Part shown: piece after piece, positions 26,809 through 35,397 of the stretch | Layout of the letters: each line of letters begins with the position of its first letter | Numbering within the stretch: the first letter of the stretch is position 1 | Source: Cellulosilyticum lentocellum DSM 5427 | GTDB taxonomy: Bacteria > Bacillota > Clostridia > Lachnospirales > Cellulosilyticaceae | DNA length: 64,000 nucleotides | Reading direction: 5' to 3' | Assembly (NCBI RefSeq): GCF_000178835.2 | Contig: NC_015275.1 | Location: 1,323,001 to 1,387,000, forward strand | Program-made: the position numbers and the translations under genes | Notes under the pieces: model-generated | The model's input: the letters and a program-made list of their open reading frames with translations, nothing else | Told to the model about the DNA's origin: nothing | The model's database searches: none

Positions 26809-27777
26809 ATCTAAACGTTTTTAAGCGTATTTTGACTTGTATTGAATGATATAGCCTTTAGTGTAAAGTTGTAAGGATAAACTATATCGTTGAATACAGG
26901 CTAAAATAAGGCAAAAATCATTAAGGAAAATTAAAACGATAAATCTATTGAAATGATTCAAAAATGACGTTTAAAACGAACATCTAATTTTCAAAGCACA
27001 CTTAAACTCCTTGATTATCAATGCCTTTAAACTGAAAAGAAGTAGGCACTATGAGAGGGAAAAACAAAATCAAGAAAAAGGAAGAAAGCCACTAATACCA
27101 AAACATATTGAGTATCAAGGTTTATAGAAGTTTTAATTTGATTTTCGTCCAAAAACCTTATGATAAGATGATAAACGAAGATTAGCTAATTTGTAGATTA
27201 ATAGGAAATTAACTAAAGTGTTGACTATCAACATATATAATTAGCTTAAAGTCTATTTTCATCCAAAAACCTTATGATAAGAAGAAACTAAAAAATGGAT
27301 ATGAGATGAAAAAAGTTGAACACATTGATGGTCAATGATTATAGTAATTTTAAAATGATTTTCGTCCAAAAACGTTTATGATATAAGATGTGAAATGTAA
27401 CGATGATTGATTTTTTATATACTATGACTATCAAATCTTGTAGAGATTTAAAAAAAAAGTCATCCAAAAAGCTTATGATATAACTGATGTCTCAATTCAC
27501 GACGGAATCCCAAAATGGGATTGTGTCTAAAAACTAGAAAACCTTTAAAACAATCAAACTCTTGACTATCAATGATTGTATCAACTAAAAAATAATTTTC
27601 ATCCAAAAAACTTATGGATATAGACAATGTGAATTTTAGGGAAAACTAAAAATGTAACGATGATTAATTTTTTACAAACCTTGATAGTCAATGGATTGTA
27701 GAGTTTAAGAATTATTTTTGTCCAAAAACCTTATGATAGAAAGTATTACATATTCTATTAAATATTTAAACACAGGC

Positions 27778-27812
27778 ATAAGCACTCTATGAATTATAGG
27801 GTGCTTATTTGT
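27778..27812 (+). terminator. Terminator or attenuator hairpin at the end of the array
   Basis: ATAAGCACTCTAT (27778-27790) pairs with ATAGGGTGCTTAT (27796-27808), then TTG. It follows the last array unit and precedes the small gene at 27858. Confidence 0.65.
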
Positions 27813-27857
27813 GTGCTTAAAAGTACGCTAAATCAAAAAAGAAATGGAGAGATTTAT

Positions 27858-28037
27858 ATGAGAGAAACTGTAAAGATTACAAATTACAAACAGGCTAGTT
27901 ATTACATTAAGGAAGGTATTAAACCGATTGACGTATTTTATACAGATAAGATAGTTTTTGTATTTAATACTGAATCAACACAAAAAGTCTGGTCGTTATG
28001 GCGAGATCGTAAGACTGATTTTAATGTAGTTAAGTAA
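27858..28037 (+). CDS. Small phage-type protein, DUF5659-like
   Basis: A 59-aa protein starting at ATG 27858 after GGAGAG. The pattern ITNYKQASYYIKEGIKPIDVF then KIVFVFNTES resembles the DUF5659 small proteins common in Gram-positive phages and mobile elements. No function is known. The stop codon touches the first iteron at 28036. Confidence 0.65.
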   Translation: MRETVKITNYKQASYYIKEGIKPIDVFYTDKIVFVFNTESTQKVWSLWRDRKTDFNVVK

Positions 28038-28138
28038 AAGGGATACGAATACGTATCACAAATAATTAACTACTCACAAAAGGGATACGAATACGTATCA
28101 CAAATATTATAAAAGGGATATGAATACGTATCACAACT
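28036..28138. repeat. Three iterons, putative replication origin
   Basis: A 28-bp unit (AAAAGGGATACGAATACGTA plus TCACAAAT) occurs at 28036-28063, 28078-28105 and 28111-28138, spaced 42 and 33 bp, close to whole DNA turns. Each contains a perfect dyad, GATACG-AATA-CGTATC (third copy has one change). Downstream, AAGTGTAA recurs at about 28150-28200. The replication-like gene starts 160 bp later. Confidence 0.72.
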
Positions 28139-28297
28139 GAACATTAAGAAGTGTAAAGATACAAAGTGTAAAAAATGTTTAAGAAGTGTAACAGTCGTCA
28201 CGCTTACGCTAAACGACAAATCCTAATCATAGAAGAAATTTTACTTTTATGATTTAGCTATTATTTTGAAATATTAAACCGAAGGGAAAATGAAATT

Positions 28298-29722
28298 ATG
28301 AAAACAATTAATAAGGAAAGATTTATTAATAATACTATTAATGTTAACAATGAAATGCCATTCAATACTAATGTATCTGATAATGATTTACTCATTTATG
28401 TACTAGCTAAAAAGAATAAGGGATTTAATATGTGTTCCGTATGTAACATAAATTACTTGTATGATTTAGCAGAATTTAATAATAAGAAATATATCAAACA
28501 AATAAAAGACTCTTTATCCAATTTATCTGATTTAGGATATGTTGGACTATATGACTTGCAATATAATGAAATATCTATTGATACAGTAAAACCTAGTGAC
28601 AATTTCATCATTTATTTTGGTGAAGATGGTTTCGCTAGTGAAAAAAGAGTAGTAAATGGAGAATACTTCCCTACTGAATACTGGTATCTTGATAATGTAA
28701 TGAATGCAAGTAAAAATGTAAATGCTAGATGTAAGTTTATTAGATACTCATTAATAGTTAGACGATTATTAAACTATGATAGTGAAGTTAATTATATAGC
28801 ACATAGCTTAGTTGATAAGTTTATTTCTAATAGAGATACAGTATCAAACTACAATAATATCCTATCTGATTTAGGCTTAATTCATTTTAATAATGATTAT
28901 GTAAGCAAATCAACAGGGAAAAATTCATCTACATATATTGCTTTTAAGCATGAATTAGCTGGTAACAAAGTAACGCTAAGTACATTTAATAAGATACTTA
29001 GTGATATAGCCGAAAAAGATGGATTAGTAATTCAATCTAAAGAGGAACAAGGAAACAAGAGGAAGCGTAAAGCTAAAACTACTGATGATGTTGTATCTGA
29101 TGTTTGGGGTACTACTTTTGAAGATTGTGAGGAAGATGTTTGTGTTGATTTAGTAGAAGAAGTAATGGTTGACGGTAAATCACCTTCCACTTTATCTATT
29201 GATTTTGCAAGTCTTTCTTATGCTGAAAAAGTAAACTATATTAATAATGCTACTTGTTTAGCTGACCTTGAAATAATTGATTATGGCTTTGATTTATCTC
29301 CTATTTTGCAAGTTACTTATGATAATAAAATTAAGTCTTTTAGTGTTGATATTGCCCCTGTTTCAAGTGATAACATTCAGCTTAACAATTCTGCTACTGA
29401 TACTGTAGAAGCTAATACAAGTCAAAATACAAGAGAAAACGTAATATATTTAGCTGATGAGGACTTGACGCCTACACTAGAAGAAAAGTGGATGGAAGAA
29501 ATTAATTTGTTATCTGATGCTTATGTAGAAGTAGAAGAATATCTTGATAAAAAAGGCTTTATTGATGGAATGGGAGATTTAGATATTGCGATTTGGCAAG
29601 TACAAGGTGTATATGAAGATGTGTGTGAAATTGCTAATGAAGTATATAGTGCTAAATGTAAAGAAATCGAATATGATAAGGATGAAGTTGAAAATATGAT
29701 GACTTATTTGAGACAAGCATAA
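28298..29722 (+). CDS. Probable replication initiator or replication-associated protein
   Basis: A 474-aa protein that I do not recognise from sequence alone. The N-terminal third reads as winged-helix repeats (NDLLIYVLAKKNKGFNMCSVC, then YIKQIKDSLSNLSDLGYVGL and FIRYSLIVRRLLNY), a pattern seen in plasmid and phage replication initiators. A Lys-rich linker (KRKRKAKTTDD) leads into a very acidic C-terminal half. The iterons at 28036-28138 directly upstream support an initiator role; this is inference. The ribosome site GAAGGGAAA precedes the ATG. Confidence 0.6.
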   Translation: MKTINKERFINNTINVNNEMPFNTNVSDNDLLIYVLAKKNKGFNMCSVCNINYLYDLAEFNNKKYIKQIKDSLSNLSDLGYVGLYDLQYNEISIDTVKPSDNFIIYFGEDGFASEKRVVNGEYFPTEYWYLDNVMNASKNVNARCKFIRYSLIVRRLLNYDSEVNYIAHSLVDKFISNRDTVSNYNNILSDLGLIHFNNDYVSKSTGKNSSTYIAFKHELAGNKVTLSTFNKILSDIAEKDGLVIQSKEEQGNKRKRKAKTTDDVVSDVWGTTFEDCEEDVCVDLVEEVMVDGKSPSTLSIDFASLSYAEKVNYINNATCLADLEIIDYGFDLSPILQVTYDNKIKSFSVDIAPVSSDNIQLNNSATDTVEANTSQNTRENVIYLADEDLTPTLEEKWMEEINLLSDAYVEVEEYLDKKGFIDGMGDLDIAIWQVQGVYEDVCEIANEVYSAKCKEIEYDKDEVENMMTYLRQA

Positions 29723-29783
29723 CTATTTACTCAACTTGTTAAATTATTCTGAATAATATAGAATAATTTTAGGGGGGAGGTGA

Positions 29784-30149
29784 ATGAATATGGTGAGTTT
29801 ACACGTTAGAAGTTACAATCAACCAATTTATAAAACTAAAACAGTAGAGTTTAAGTGTTGGGAAAATGTAAATGGTTTTGGAAGTTTCATTTTTAAAAAA
29901 CCATCTGATGTTGATACATACAACTATGATGAGTTAAAGAATAATGTAAAATCTGTGATAGATATTACAAACAATAACGTAGAGTATTTAAAGGTTGTTT
30001 TTCAATGGGAAGAAATCAAATATATTAAAGACTTTATTGAACAAGTAAAAAAAGAAATAGAGAATCAGAATAATGAGTACCTAGAAAATATAAGTATTAT
30101 TGATGACTATGATGAAGTTATAGCATTTGATATTTCTATAGGGAACTAA
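29784..30149 (+). CDS. Hypothetical protein of the element
   Basis: A 121-aa acidic soluble protein with a very strong ribosome site (GGGGGGAGGTGA). A second possible start is ATG 29790. Strand-rich N-terminus (VEFKCWENVNGFGSFIFKKP), helical C-terminal half (IKDFIEQVKKEIENQNNEY). No known family is recognised. Confidence 0.6.
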   Translation: MNMVSLHVRSYNQPIYKTKTVEFKCWENVNGFGSFIFKKPSDVDTYNYDELKNNVKSVIDITNNNVEYLKVVFQWEEIKYIKDFIEQVKKEIENQNNEYLENISIIDDYDEVIAFDISIGN

Positions 30150-30194
30150 CCAAAAACATTAGACCTTACTAGAATAAGTATGAAGGGGAATACT

Positions 30195-30374
30195 ATGAAA
30201 GTATTAAAGACAAAAGATTTAATGGAAATATTTGGTTTTAGTAGAACTAAAATGTATGAAGTTTTGCAGAAAGGTATTATTCCAGCAACTAAAATAGGTG
30301 GCGAATACATAATATCTGAAGAAGTTTTAAATGAATGGTTTAAAAGAAATCAAGGTAAAAAAATTAAGTTATAA
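30195..30374 (+). CDS. AlpA/excisionase-type HTH regulator
   Basis: The start is ATG 30195, with AAGGGG 8 nt upstream; an upstream in-frame ATG at 30180 would overlap that ribosome site. The 59-aa protein is a typical MerR-like winged helix of the AlpA/excisionase class: VLKTKDLMEIFGFSRTKMYEVL, then GIIPATKIGGEYIISEEVLNEWF. In prophages and satellites such proteins control excision or activate int. It is followed by its own terminator. Confidence 0.85.
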   Translation: MKVLKTKDLMEIFGFSRTKMYEVLQKGIIPATKIGGEYIISEEVLNEWFKRNQGKKIKL

Positions 30375-30389
30375 TAAAAAACATAACTG

Positions 30390-30420
30390 ACCACTTTGCT
30401 ATATGAGTGGTCTTTTATTA
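30390..30420 (+). terminator. Intrinsic terminator after the AlpA gene
   Basis: GACCACT (30390-30396) pairs with AGTGGTC (30407-30413), followed by TTTTATT. Confidence 0.75.
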
Positions 30421-30451
30421 TGCAAAAAATTAAAGAAATGGAGTGAAAGCA

Positions 30452-30709
30452 ATGCAAAAAATAACAATTAATAGTTTGTATGATGATTTAGCAAAAGAGA
30501 CTGACGTTGAGTTAAAGGAAACAATCAAAGACATTATTGAATGGACAGAAACTCAATACAAAAAAGGTAGTGAGATTTACTGGGATGATGACTGGAAGGA
30601 CTATGTAGCTTTTAAAGATAGTGAGTTTGTGGACTCGTATGCTGGAATGGTTACGCAACAAGACTATTTGTATGAGGAACTAGCTAAAATAATGAAGGGG
30701 GATAAATAG
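30452..30709 (+). CDS. Hypothetical protein of the element
   Basis: An 85-aa acidic, helical protein starting at ATG 30452 (GGAGTG upstream). WDDDWKDYVAFKDSEFVDSY is its most distinctive part. No family recognised. It ends one base before the ATG of the next small gene, so the two are an operon. Confidence 0.6.
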   Translation: MQKITINSLYDDLAKETDVELKETIKDIIEWTETQYKKGSEIYWDDDWKDYVAFKDSEFVDSYAGMVTQQDYLYEELAKIMKGDK

Positions 30710-30710
30710 C

Positions 30711-30881
30711 ATGAAACTATTTAAAAGTAAAAGACAAAGACAATTAGAATCAATCAGTAATACACTTGATGAAATTGATGAAGGTATTGCAGATTTGCAA
30801 CAAGATTTAGATGAAATGCAGATGCTGGCTAAAGAGTGCTTAGTCATTTGCAATCGAATCATAGAACAGTTAGAAAGATAA
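30711..30881 (+). CDS. Small coiled-coil protein, 56 aa
   Basis: ATG 30711 follows the previous stop by one base, with AAGGGGG 10 nt upstream. The 56-aa product has a basic start (MKLFKSKRQRQ) and then a heptad-like coiled coil (LESISNTLDEIDEGIADLQQ and LDEMQMLAKECLV). No family recognised. Confidence 0.6.
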   Translation: MKLFKSKRQRQLESISNTLDEIDEGIADLQQDLDEMQMLAKECLVICNRIIEQLER

Positions 30882-30995
30882 AAAATATGTAGAGTTTGCC
30901 TACTAACAGAGATATAAGCAAACACCCACAAGGAGAATGAAATGAGTCCATAAGACAGGTTGTGTCTTAAAAAATAAAAAAGGGGACTGTTTCAA

Positions 30996-31502
30996 GTGGG
31001 ATATAATTTTAAAGAAGATTTACAGAAAGCAAAATTTGCAGAGGAAAAATTTATAAGCTGGTGCAAAGATAAAAATGTAAAGTATGAAGATGTAAGACTT
31101 GAGAAACATTATCAAGATTTAGATGTTGATGTGGTTATTTATAAAGATGATAAGCCAGTCAATATTGAAATAAAATCGGATGATGGCATTGCAAAGTATA
31201 GCAACAACATTACAATCGAATTGATTAGCAATATGCAGTATAGCACAGAAGGTTGGTGGGTTAAAACTACTAAAGAAGGTGGTAGTAAGTGGTTGCTATT
31301 CTACTCACCTCAACGCAATCTCTTTTATAAGATTAAGACAGATGATTTAAAACAATACATAAAAGAACGTGGGTTTTTGAGAAAGTTAGAAATGTTCAAT
31401 TCGTGGTGTGGACTAATAAATTTGAATAGTTTTTGTAGGTGGAAGGGTATCGAATTAGATAGCCTTATTTTTATGCAACAAAATAAAGAAAGGGTGGCTT
31501 AA
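30996..31502 (+). CDS. PD-(D/E)XK nuclease-like protein
   Basis: A 168-aa soluble protein with a likely restriction-endonuclease fold. The core motif DLDVDVVIYKDDKPVNIEIK supplies the Asp and the E-x-K of PD-(D/E)XK enzymes, preceded by an N-terminal helix with a conserved Glu (AKFAEEKFISWC). Phage Holliday-junction resolvases and recombination nucleases look like this; the exact activity is not known. Start is GTG 30996 with AAAGGGG upstream. It begins the late-gene run and is followed without a gap by the next gene. Confidence 0.65.
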   Translation: MGYNFKEDLQKAKFAEEKFISWCKDKNVKYEDVRLEKHYQDLDVDVVIYKDDKPVNIEIKSDDGIAKYSNNITIELISNMQYSTEGWWVKTTKEGGSKWLLFYSPQRNLFYKIKTDDLKQYIKERGFLRKLEMFNSWCGLINLNSFCRWKGIELDSLIFMQQNKERVA

Positions 31503-31727
31503 ATGAAGATAGTTACAAGCTTGAATATAATAGCATGGTTAAAATCGCATGATATTGAAGTTGAAGAAAAATATAAAGATGATTTTTATTATGCACAAGT
31601 TGAACAAACACAAGAAGTTAAGGAGTTAATGAATAGATACTATGACAACGAGGAACTTCATCTATTCTTAAATCAATTTAAAAATATCAAAAAGAATAAA
31701 GCAAATAGAAAAAGGGGTGTTATGTAA
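31503..31727 (+). CDS. Hypothetical protein before the scaffold gene
   Basis: A 74-aa protein whose ATG follows the previous stop directly and whose stop overlaps the scaffold gene start by one base. Charged, helical (VEQTQEVKELMNRYYDNEE), ends in a Lys/Arg-rich tail. No family recognised. Confidence 0.6.
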   Translation: MKIVTSLNIIAWLKSHDIEVEEKYKDDFYYAQVEQTQEVKELMNRYYDNEELHLFLNQFKNIKKNKANRKRGVM

Positions 31728-32224
31728 TGAAATTAGAAGAATTACAAGGCTTTAGTGAGGAACAATTAGAACAAATAAAGAAAGTTATTCAAAGTGAAAC
31801 AGATAGAGTGAGAACTGACTACACGCAACAACTTAAAGATTTAGAACCATATAAGCCTAAAGAAAAGTCACAGGCTGAATTAGATATTGAAGCTAGATTA
31901 AAGGCTATAGAGGACAGGGAAAAGGCTATTGCAACAAAAGAAGCAGATGAACAATTTACAACTAAGTTTAAAGAAAAGGGTTTACCTTCTCAACTTGCTA
32001 AGTATTTTAAGCAAGGGGTTGAAGATGTAGAAACTTATCTAGATGAGGTTAGTAATGTGTTTAATGAATTGCAGTTGAATACTACTTTTAAGCCATCTGC
32101 TGAACATAAAAGTAGTAAGGATGTTATTACTAAAGACCAATTTAAGGCAATGGGATATAGTGACCGTGTGAAGTTAATGGAAACTAATAGACCTTTATAC
32201 GACAAATTATCAAGTCAACAATAA
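31727..32224 (+). CDS. Capsid scaffolding-like protein
   Basis: A 165-aa, highly charged, helical protein placed directly before the capsid gene, as scaffolds are. The N-terminal coiled coil (EEQLEQIKKVIQSETDRVRTD, DLEPYKPKEKSQAELDIEAR, LKAIEDREKAIATKEADEQF) and the C-terminal basic helix (MGYSDRVKLMETNRPLYDKL) fit Gram-positive phage scaffolds of the DUF4355 type. It should be an internal assembly protein lost from mature heads. Call is by position and composition. Confidence 0.78.
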   Translation: MKLEELQGFSEEQLEQIKKVIQSETDRVRTDYTQQLKDLEPYKPKEKSQAELDIEARLKAIEDREKAIATKEADEQFTTKFKEKGLPSQLAKYFKQGVEDVETYLDEVSNVFNELQLNTTFKPSAEHKSSKDVITKDQFKAMGYSDRVKLMETNRPLYDKLSSQQ

Positions 32225-32302
32225 ACTATTCTCATTTGAGTTTAGTATAAAAATTAAAATTTAACGGTTATGCTACCTAGAAGGCAAGAAAGGAAAAATA
32301 AT

Positions 32303-33148
32303 ATGGCAAATACATTATTACAATCAGACGTAATCACAAGAATGATTAATGAAGCAATGACAGGTAAAGAAAAATTAATGGGGTTAGCTAGTGACTTAGG
32401 AAATCTTCCTAATGGAGTACACGCTGGAAATACTTTTACTATTGTAAAATATCAACACTTAGGAGAAATGGTTGACCTTGCTAAAGGGGACACTATTGCA
32501 ATTGAGGATTTAGTAGCAACAGAATCACAAGAAACAATTGAACACAAAGCTAAAGGTTTTACAATTTTCGACATTGAGAAAGAAACAACTATTGGGGGGA
32601 AATCTTTACTTGATAACAAAATTAGTGACATGGCAGATATTCGTATCAGGGCAATAGAAAAATCCTTAGGTAATAAAATGGCTAAAGCCCCACTTAAATA
32701 TGCAGTTGCTAGTGCTACAGAAGTGACCGAAGATGAAATTAACAATGCCTTACAACAAGCGTTTGGAGATGACCAAGATTATGATACTTTCGCTGGTATT
32801 GTAGTAAATAGTAAAGTAGCTACTGGCTTCTATACAATGAATGGTTTCGTATCTGCGGATTTGACTCACACTCAAGGGGGCAATGGTATTGTTAAGGGTG
32901 GAATAATTGGAAAATTCAGAGGTATAGATGTAATCATGAGTGATGTAACTACATACGATACAACTAAAAATGAAGCGCTTTCATTCATTGTTAAAAAGGA
33001 TGCTATCGGCTACAAAATTCAAGCTGGTGAAGTTGAAGTAGCACGTTCAGCAAACAAGAAAGCAGATGAAGTATATGATGACATCATGTTTTTAACTGGC
33101 GTAATTTCAGAAGCTGGCGTTTGTGTACTTAGAAAGACAATCGCATAA
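32303..33148 (+). CDS. Major capsid protein
   Basis: The start is ATG 32303, which has AGAAAGGAA 8 nt upstream; the in-frame extension to 32270 lacks a ribosome site. The 281-aa product fits an HK97-fold coat protein: N-terminal NTLLQSDVITRMINEAMTGK, GNTFTIVKYQHLGEMVDLAKGD (E-loop/strand), LGNKMAKAPLKYA, FAGIVVNSKVATGFYTMNGF and VKGGIIGKFRGIDVIMSDVT (P-domain), and DAIGYKIQAGEVEVARSANKKADEVYDD. It is a short coat protein. It has its own strong terminator at 33161, consistent with high expression. No maturation protease is encoded nearby. Confidence 0.87.
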   Translation: MANTLLQSDVITRMINEAMTGKEKLMGLASDLGNLPNGVHAGNTFTIVKYQHLGEMVDLAKGDTIAIEDLVATESQETIEHKAKGFTIFDIEKETTIGGKSLLDNKISDMADIRIRAIEKSLGNKMAKAPLKYAVASATEVTEDEINNALQQAFGDDQDYDTFAGIVVNSKVATGFYTMNGFVSADLTHTQGGNGIVKGGIIGKFRGIDVIMSDVTTYDTTKNEALSFIVKKDAIGYKIQAGEVEVARSANKKADEVYDDIMFLTGVISEAGVCVLRKTIA

Positions 33149-33160
33149 TCAAAAAATACT

Positions 33161-33192
33161 AAGGGGGGTATAGTGACACCCTCCTTTTTTTT
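33161..33192 (+). terminator. Intrinsic terminator after the capsid gene
   Basis: GGGGGGT pairs with ACACCCTCC around a short loop, followed by eight Ts (TTTTTTTT). Confidence 0.88.
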
Positions 33193-33206
33193 ATGAGGTG
33201 AAAACA

Positions 33207-33416
33207 ATGAATATGCAACAATTAGCAGAGTATCGCATTAGATGTGAGATTACAATGTCAGCATTAGCAAAAGCGTTAGGTATGCCACGACAACAACTTA
33301 ATAATACAGAAAAGGGTAACGGTAGAAATCAATACGCAAGTTGCGAGTTTAAAGAGAAGTATATAAATGCAATAAATAAAATCATGATGGAACGTATGGA
33401 AAAGGAAGCACATTAA
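33207..33416 (+). CDS. Small HTH (XRE-like) protein
   Basis: A 69-aa protein starting at ATG 33207 (GAGGTG upstream). The region QQLAEYRIRCEITMSALAKA then LGMPRQQLNNTEKGN is a helix-turn-helix of the phage Cro/CI class. It lies between capsid and terminase genes. A regulator of packaging genes, or a terminase partner, are both possible. Confidence 0.7.
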   Translation: MNMQQLAEYRIRCEITMSALAKALGMPRQQLNNTEKGNGRNQYASCEFKEKYINAINKIMMERMEKEAH

Positions 33417-33480
33417 TTTTTGTTGTGTTTCCTATTTTTCATATGAGATAGAACAATAATTAATGAATGGAGAGAAGAAG

Positions 33481-33825
33481 ATGACTAAACAAGAAAAATT
33501 AAAGCTATTTACAAAATGGTACTTGAAATTCCCTCATACCGAGGAAAGCTATAAGAAGAACATATCAGACCAAAGAATGTTAGATTTTAAGTTTGATGAT
33601 GTAATGAATTTAAAGTATGAAGTTGAAGTACAAGAAGCAGTAAAGAATACGGTTAAAGCAAATCATCTTTATGACTTAGTAGAAATCTACTCTAGTATGA
33701 AACAGAAGGCATTGGATGGAGATGTGCAATCAGCTAAATTTATCATGGACTTTTGTAAGTCAGACTTATTCAAAGAAAATGAGAGTGAAATTAGTAAACT
33801 TCTAGCTAATTTAAAAGGTGAGTAA
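33481..33825 (+). CDS. Terminase small subunit-like protein
   Basis: A 114-aa helical protein starting at ATG 33481, chosen because GGAGAG lies 6 nt upstream. It is directly followed (2 bp gap) by the large terminase gene, the standard order. The helical core (VEVQEAVKNTVKANHLYDLV, EIYSSMKQKALDGDVQSAKF) fits the oligomerisation region of small terminases, but the N-terminal DNA-binding part is short. It should recognise the packaging site. The call is mainly by position. Confidence 0.68.
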   Translation: MTKQEKLKLFTKWYLKFPHTEESYKKNISDQRMLDFKFDDVMNLKYEVEVQEAVKNTVKANHLYDLVEIYSSMKQKALDGDVQSAKFIMDFCKSDLFKENESEISKLLANLKGE

Positions 33826-33827
33826 GT

Positions 33828-35384
33828 ATGACTAAACAGGATGAATTATTCTTAAAAATATGGAACAATCCCTATTTATTTTGCAAAAACTTCATCAAAA
33901 TCATAGACAAGCAAGGTAAGGAAATCCCTTTCGTTTGGAATACACCTCAAAAGTATTTATATGATAATTTGGATAAATTTAATGTTATAGGGAAAAGCAG
34001 ACAAGGTGGTATAAGCACATGGGCATTATCTTTGATGATTTGGAAAGCAGTAACCGTTACTCAAAGTACATCTGTATTGTATAGCCATAATGATGAGAGT
34101 ACATCAACAAATTTCCTTAAGTTAAAATCAATGTTTAATAGTTTGCCCGAAGCTATAAAGCCACCTCAAGAAAGAAATAACCGTCAGCAAATACTATTAG
34201 CTAATGGCAGCAGTATTTCATGTTATTGTTTAGGTCGCAAGGAAAAGGGGAGAGGTAGCACGATAAATGGATATATTCATATTACGGAACTTGCCTTTGT
34301 TGATAATGAGATAGCTACTAAGCAATTAAATGCTATTGAACAATCATTAGCTAGTGCTGGAACACTAATTATAGAATCAACATCAAACGGTAACTCCTTA
34401 CATTCTGAATTGTATCTTAAAGCAAAGGACAAGCAGAACGCTTATCGCAATTTTTTCTTTTCATACCCCGATTTTAAGGAAATGTTTAAAGATGACTATA
34501 AAAACTTCCAAAAGATATTCAAAAACTTAAATGGACATAAATTCGGTGAAGCTGATCTAACAGATGAAGAACGTGAGTTAATAAAACAAGATAAACGTAT
34601 TGATTATGATGTTTTATGTTGGAGAAGGGCAAAGATTGGAAATGGTGGACTTGAACAATTTCAACAGGAATATCCCCTCTCGTTTTCGGAATCACTCATT
34701 TCAACTAACACCACAGTTTTTGATAAGCAATGTATCATGAATCAGCGTGAAAGGATAAAGCAAGTCAAAACTTTAATGCCAGTAGTACATAACGTACTTC
34801 AACCTTATTTGAAGAATAAACAGTTGCAAATATATGAACTACCTATCGAGGGTGATAGATATATTATATCGTGTGACTGTTCGGAAGGTATTGGGAAGGA
34901 TTATCACGTTGCTACTGTTTGGAACTATGAGAGTAAGAAACAAGTGTGTGCGTTCAGAAATAATAAAATACGTCCCGATCAATTTGCTGAAATTATAAAT
35001 TACTTAGGCAGATACTATAATAACTCTTACGCAATCGTAGAACTTGCATCGGGAGGTCATGTGGTTTGTGAAAAGCTATATCGAACATATCACTACTATA
35101 ATTTTCACAGACATAAGACTTACGATATGCACGGGAAAGAAATCAAGAAGTTAGGATATGATACAAACGCCAAGACTAAAAGCCTTTGTATAAGTGCATT
35201 AAGGGAAATGTTTGAAAGTAATATTATTCAAGTTAATAGTGAGATTATACTTGATGAGATGTTGACCTATACCTTTGAAAATGGAAAGTATGGTGCTAAA
35301 AATGGTTTTCATGATGATACGGTTATGTCATGTGCTATAGCGTGTGAAGTAATGAAAACGCAAGTTAAATTTAAAGTAATGTAA
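33828..35384 (+). CDS. terL: Terminase large subunit (packaging ATPase/nuclease)
   Basis: The DNA-packaging motor, 518 aa, of SPP1/T4-like type. ATPase part: adenine-binding WNTPQKYLYD, Walker A variant GKSRQGGIST (residues 55-64), Walker B IHITE with E154, and coupling motif ESTS. Nuclease part: ISCDCSEGIGKDY (first Asp), IVELASGGHVV, and FHDDTVMSCAIA (last Asp pair). All catalytic features are intact. It is 14 bp upstream of the portal gene. Confidence 0.95.
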   Translation: MTKQDELFLKIWNNPYLFCKNFIKIIDKQGKEIPFVWNTPQKYLYDNLDKFNVIGKSRQGGISTWALSLMIWKAVTVTQSTSVLYSHNDESTSTNFLKLKSMFNSLPEAIKPPQERNNRQQILLANGSSISCYCLGRKEKGRGSTINGYIHITELAFVDNEIATKQLNAIEQSLASAGTLIIESTSNGNSLHSELYLKAKDKQNAYRNFFFSYPDFKEMFKDDYKNFQKIFKNLNGHKFGEADLTDEERELIKQDKRIDYDVLCWRRAKIGNGGLEQFQQEYPLSFSESLISTNTTVFDKQCIMNQRERIKQVKTLMPVVHNVLQPYLKNKQLQIYELPIEGDRYIISCDCSEGIGKDYHVATVWNYESKKQVCAFRNNKIRPDQFAEIINYLGRYYNNSYAIVELASGGHVVCEKLYRTYHYYNFHRHKTYDMHGKEIKKLGYDTNAKTKSLCISALREMFESNIIQVNSEIILDEMLTYTFENGKYGAKNGFHDDTVMSCAIACEVMKTQVKFKVM

Positions 35385-35397
35385 AGGATGTGATAGA

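Larger units (their letters stand above)
24934..27740. repeat. Array of about 22 degenerate TTGACTATCAA units
   Basis: A 2.8-kb region with one short gene and no other credible frames. An 11-bp dyad (consensus WTGACTATCAA, or its complement TTGATAGTCAA) starts at 24934, 25059, 25155, 25262, 25392, 25519, 25664, 25770, 25887, 26003, 26127, 26264, 26371, 26511, 26609, 27011, 27108, 27221, 27325, 27424, 27562 and 27681. Spacing is 96-145 bp, apart from one 402-bp gap that holds the RHH gene. About 40-50 bp after most copies is a second box: ATAATGCACTAATAAGGGGAAG in the first half, or TTTTCRTCCAAAAACCTTATGATA in six units of the second half. Further copies lie at 36915, 37099 and 40325. Confidence 0.8.

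Noticed and set aside
24934-27740. CRISPR array
   Set aside because: The conserved part is only an 11-bp degenerate dyad with irregular 96-145-bp spacing, there is no constant 23-37-bp repeat, and no cas genes are nearby.
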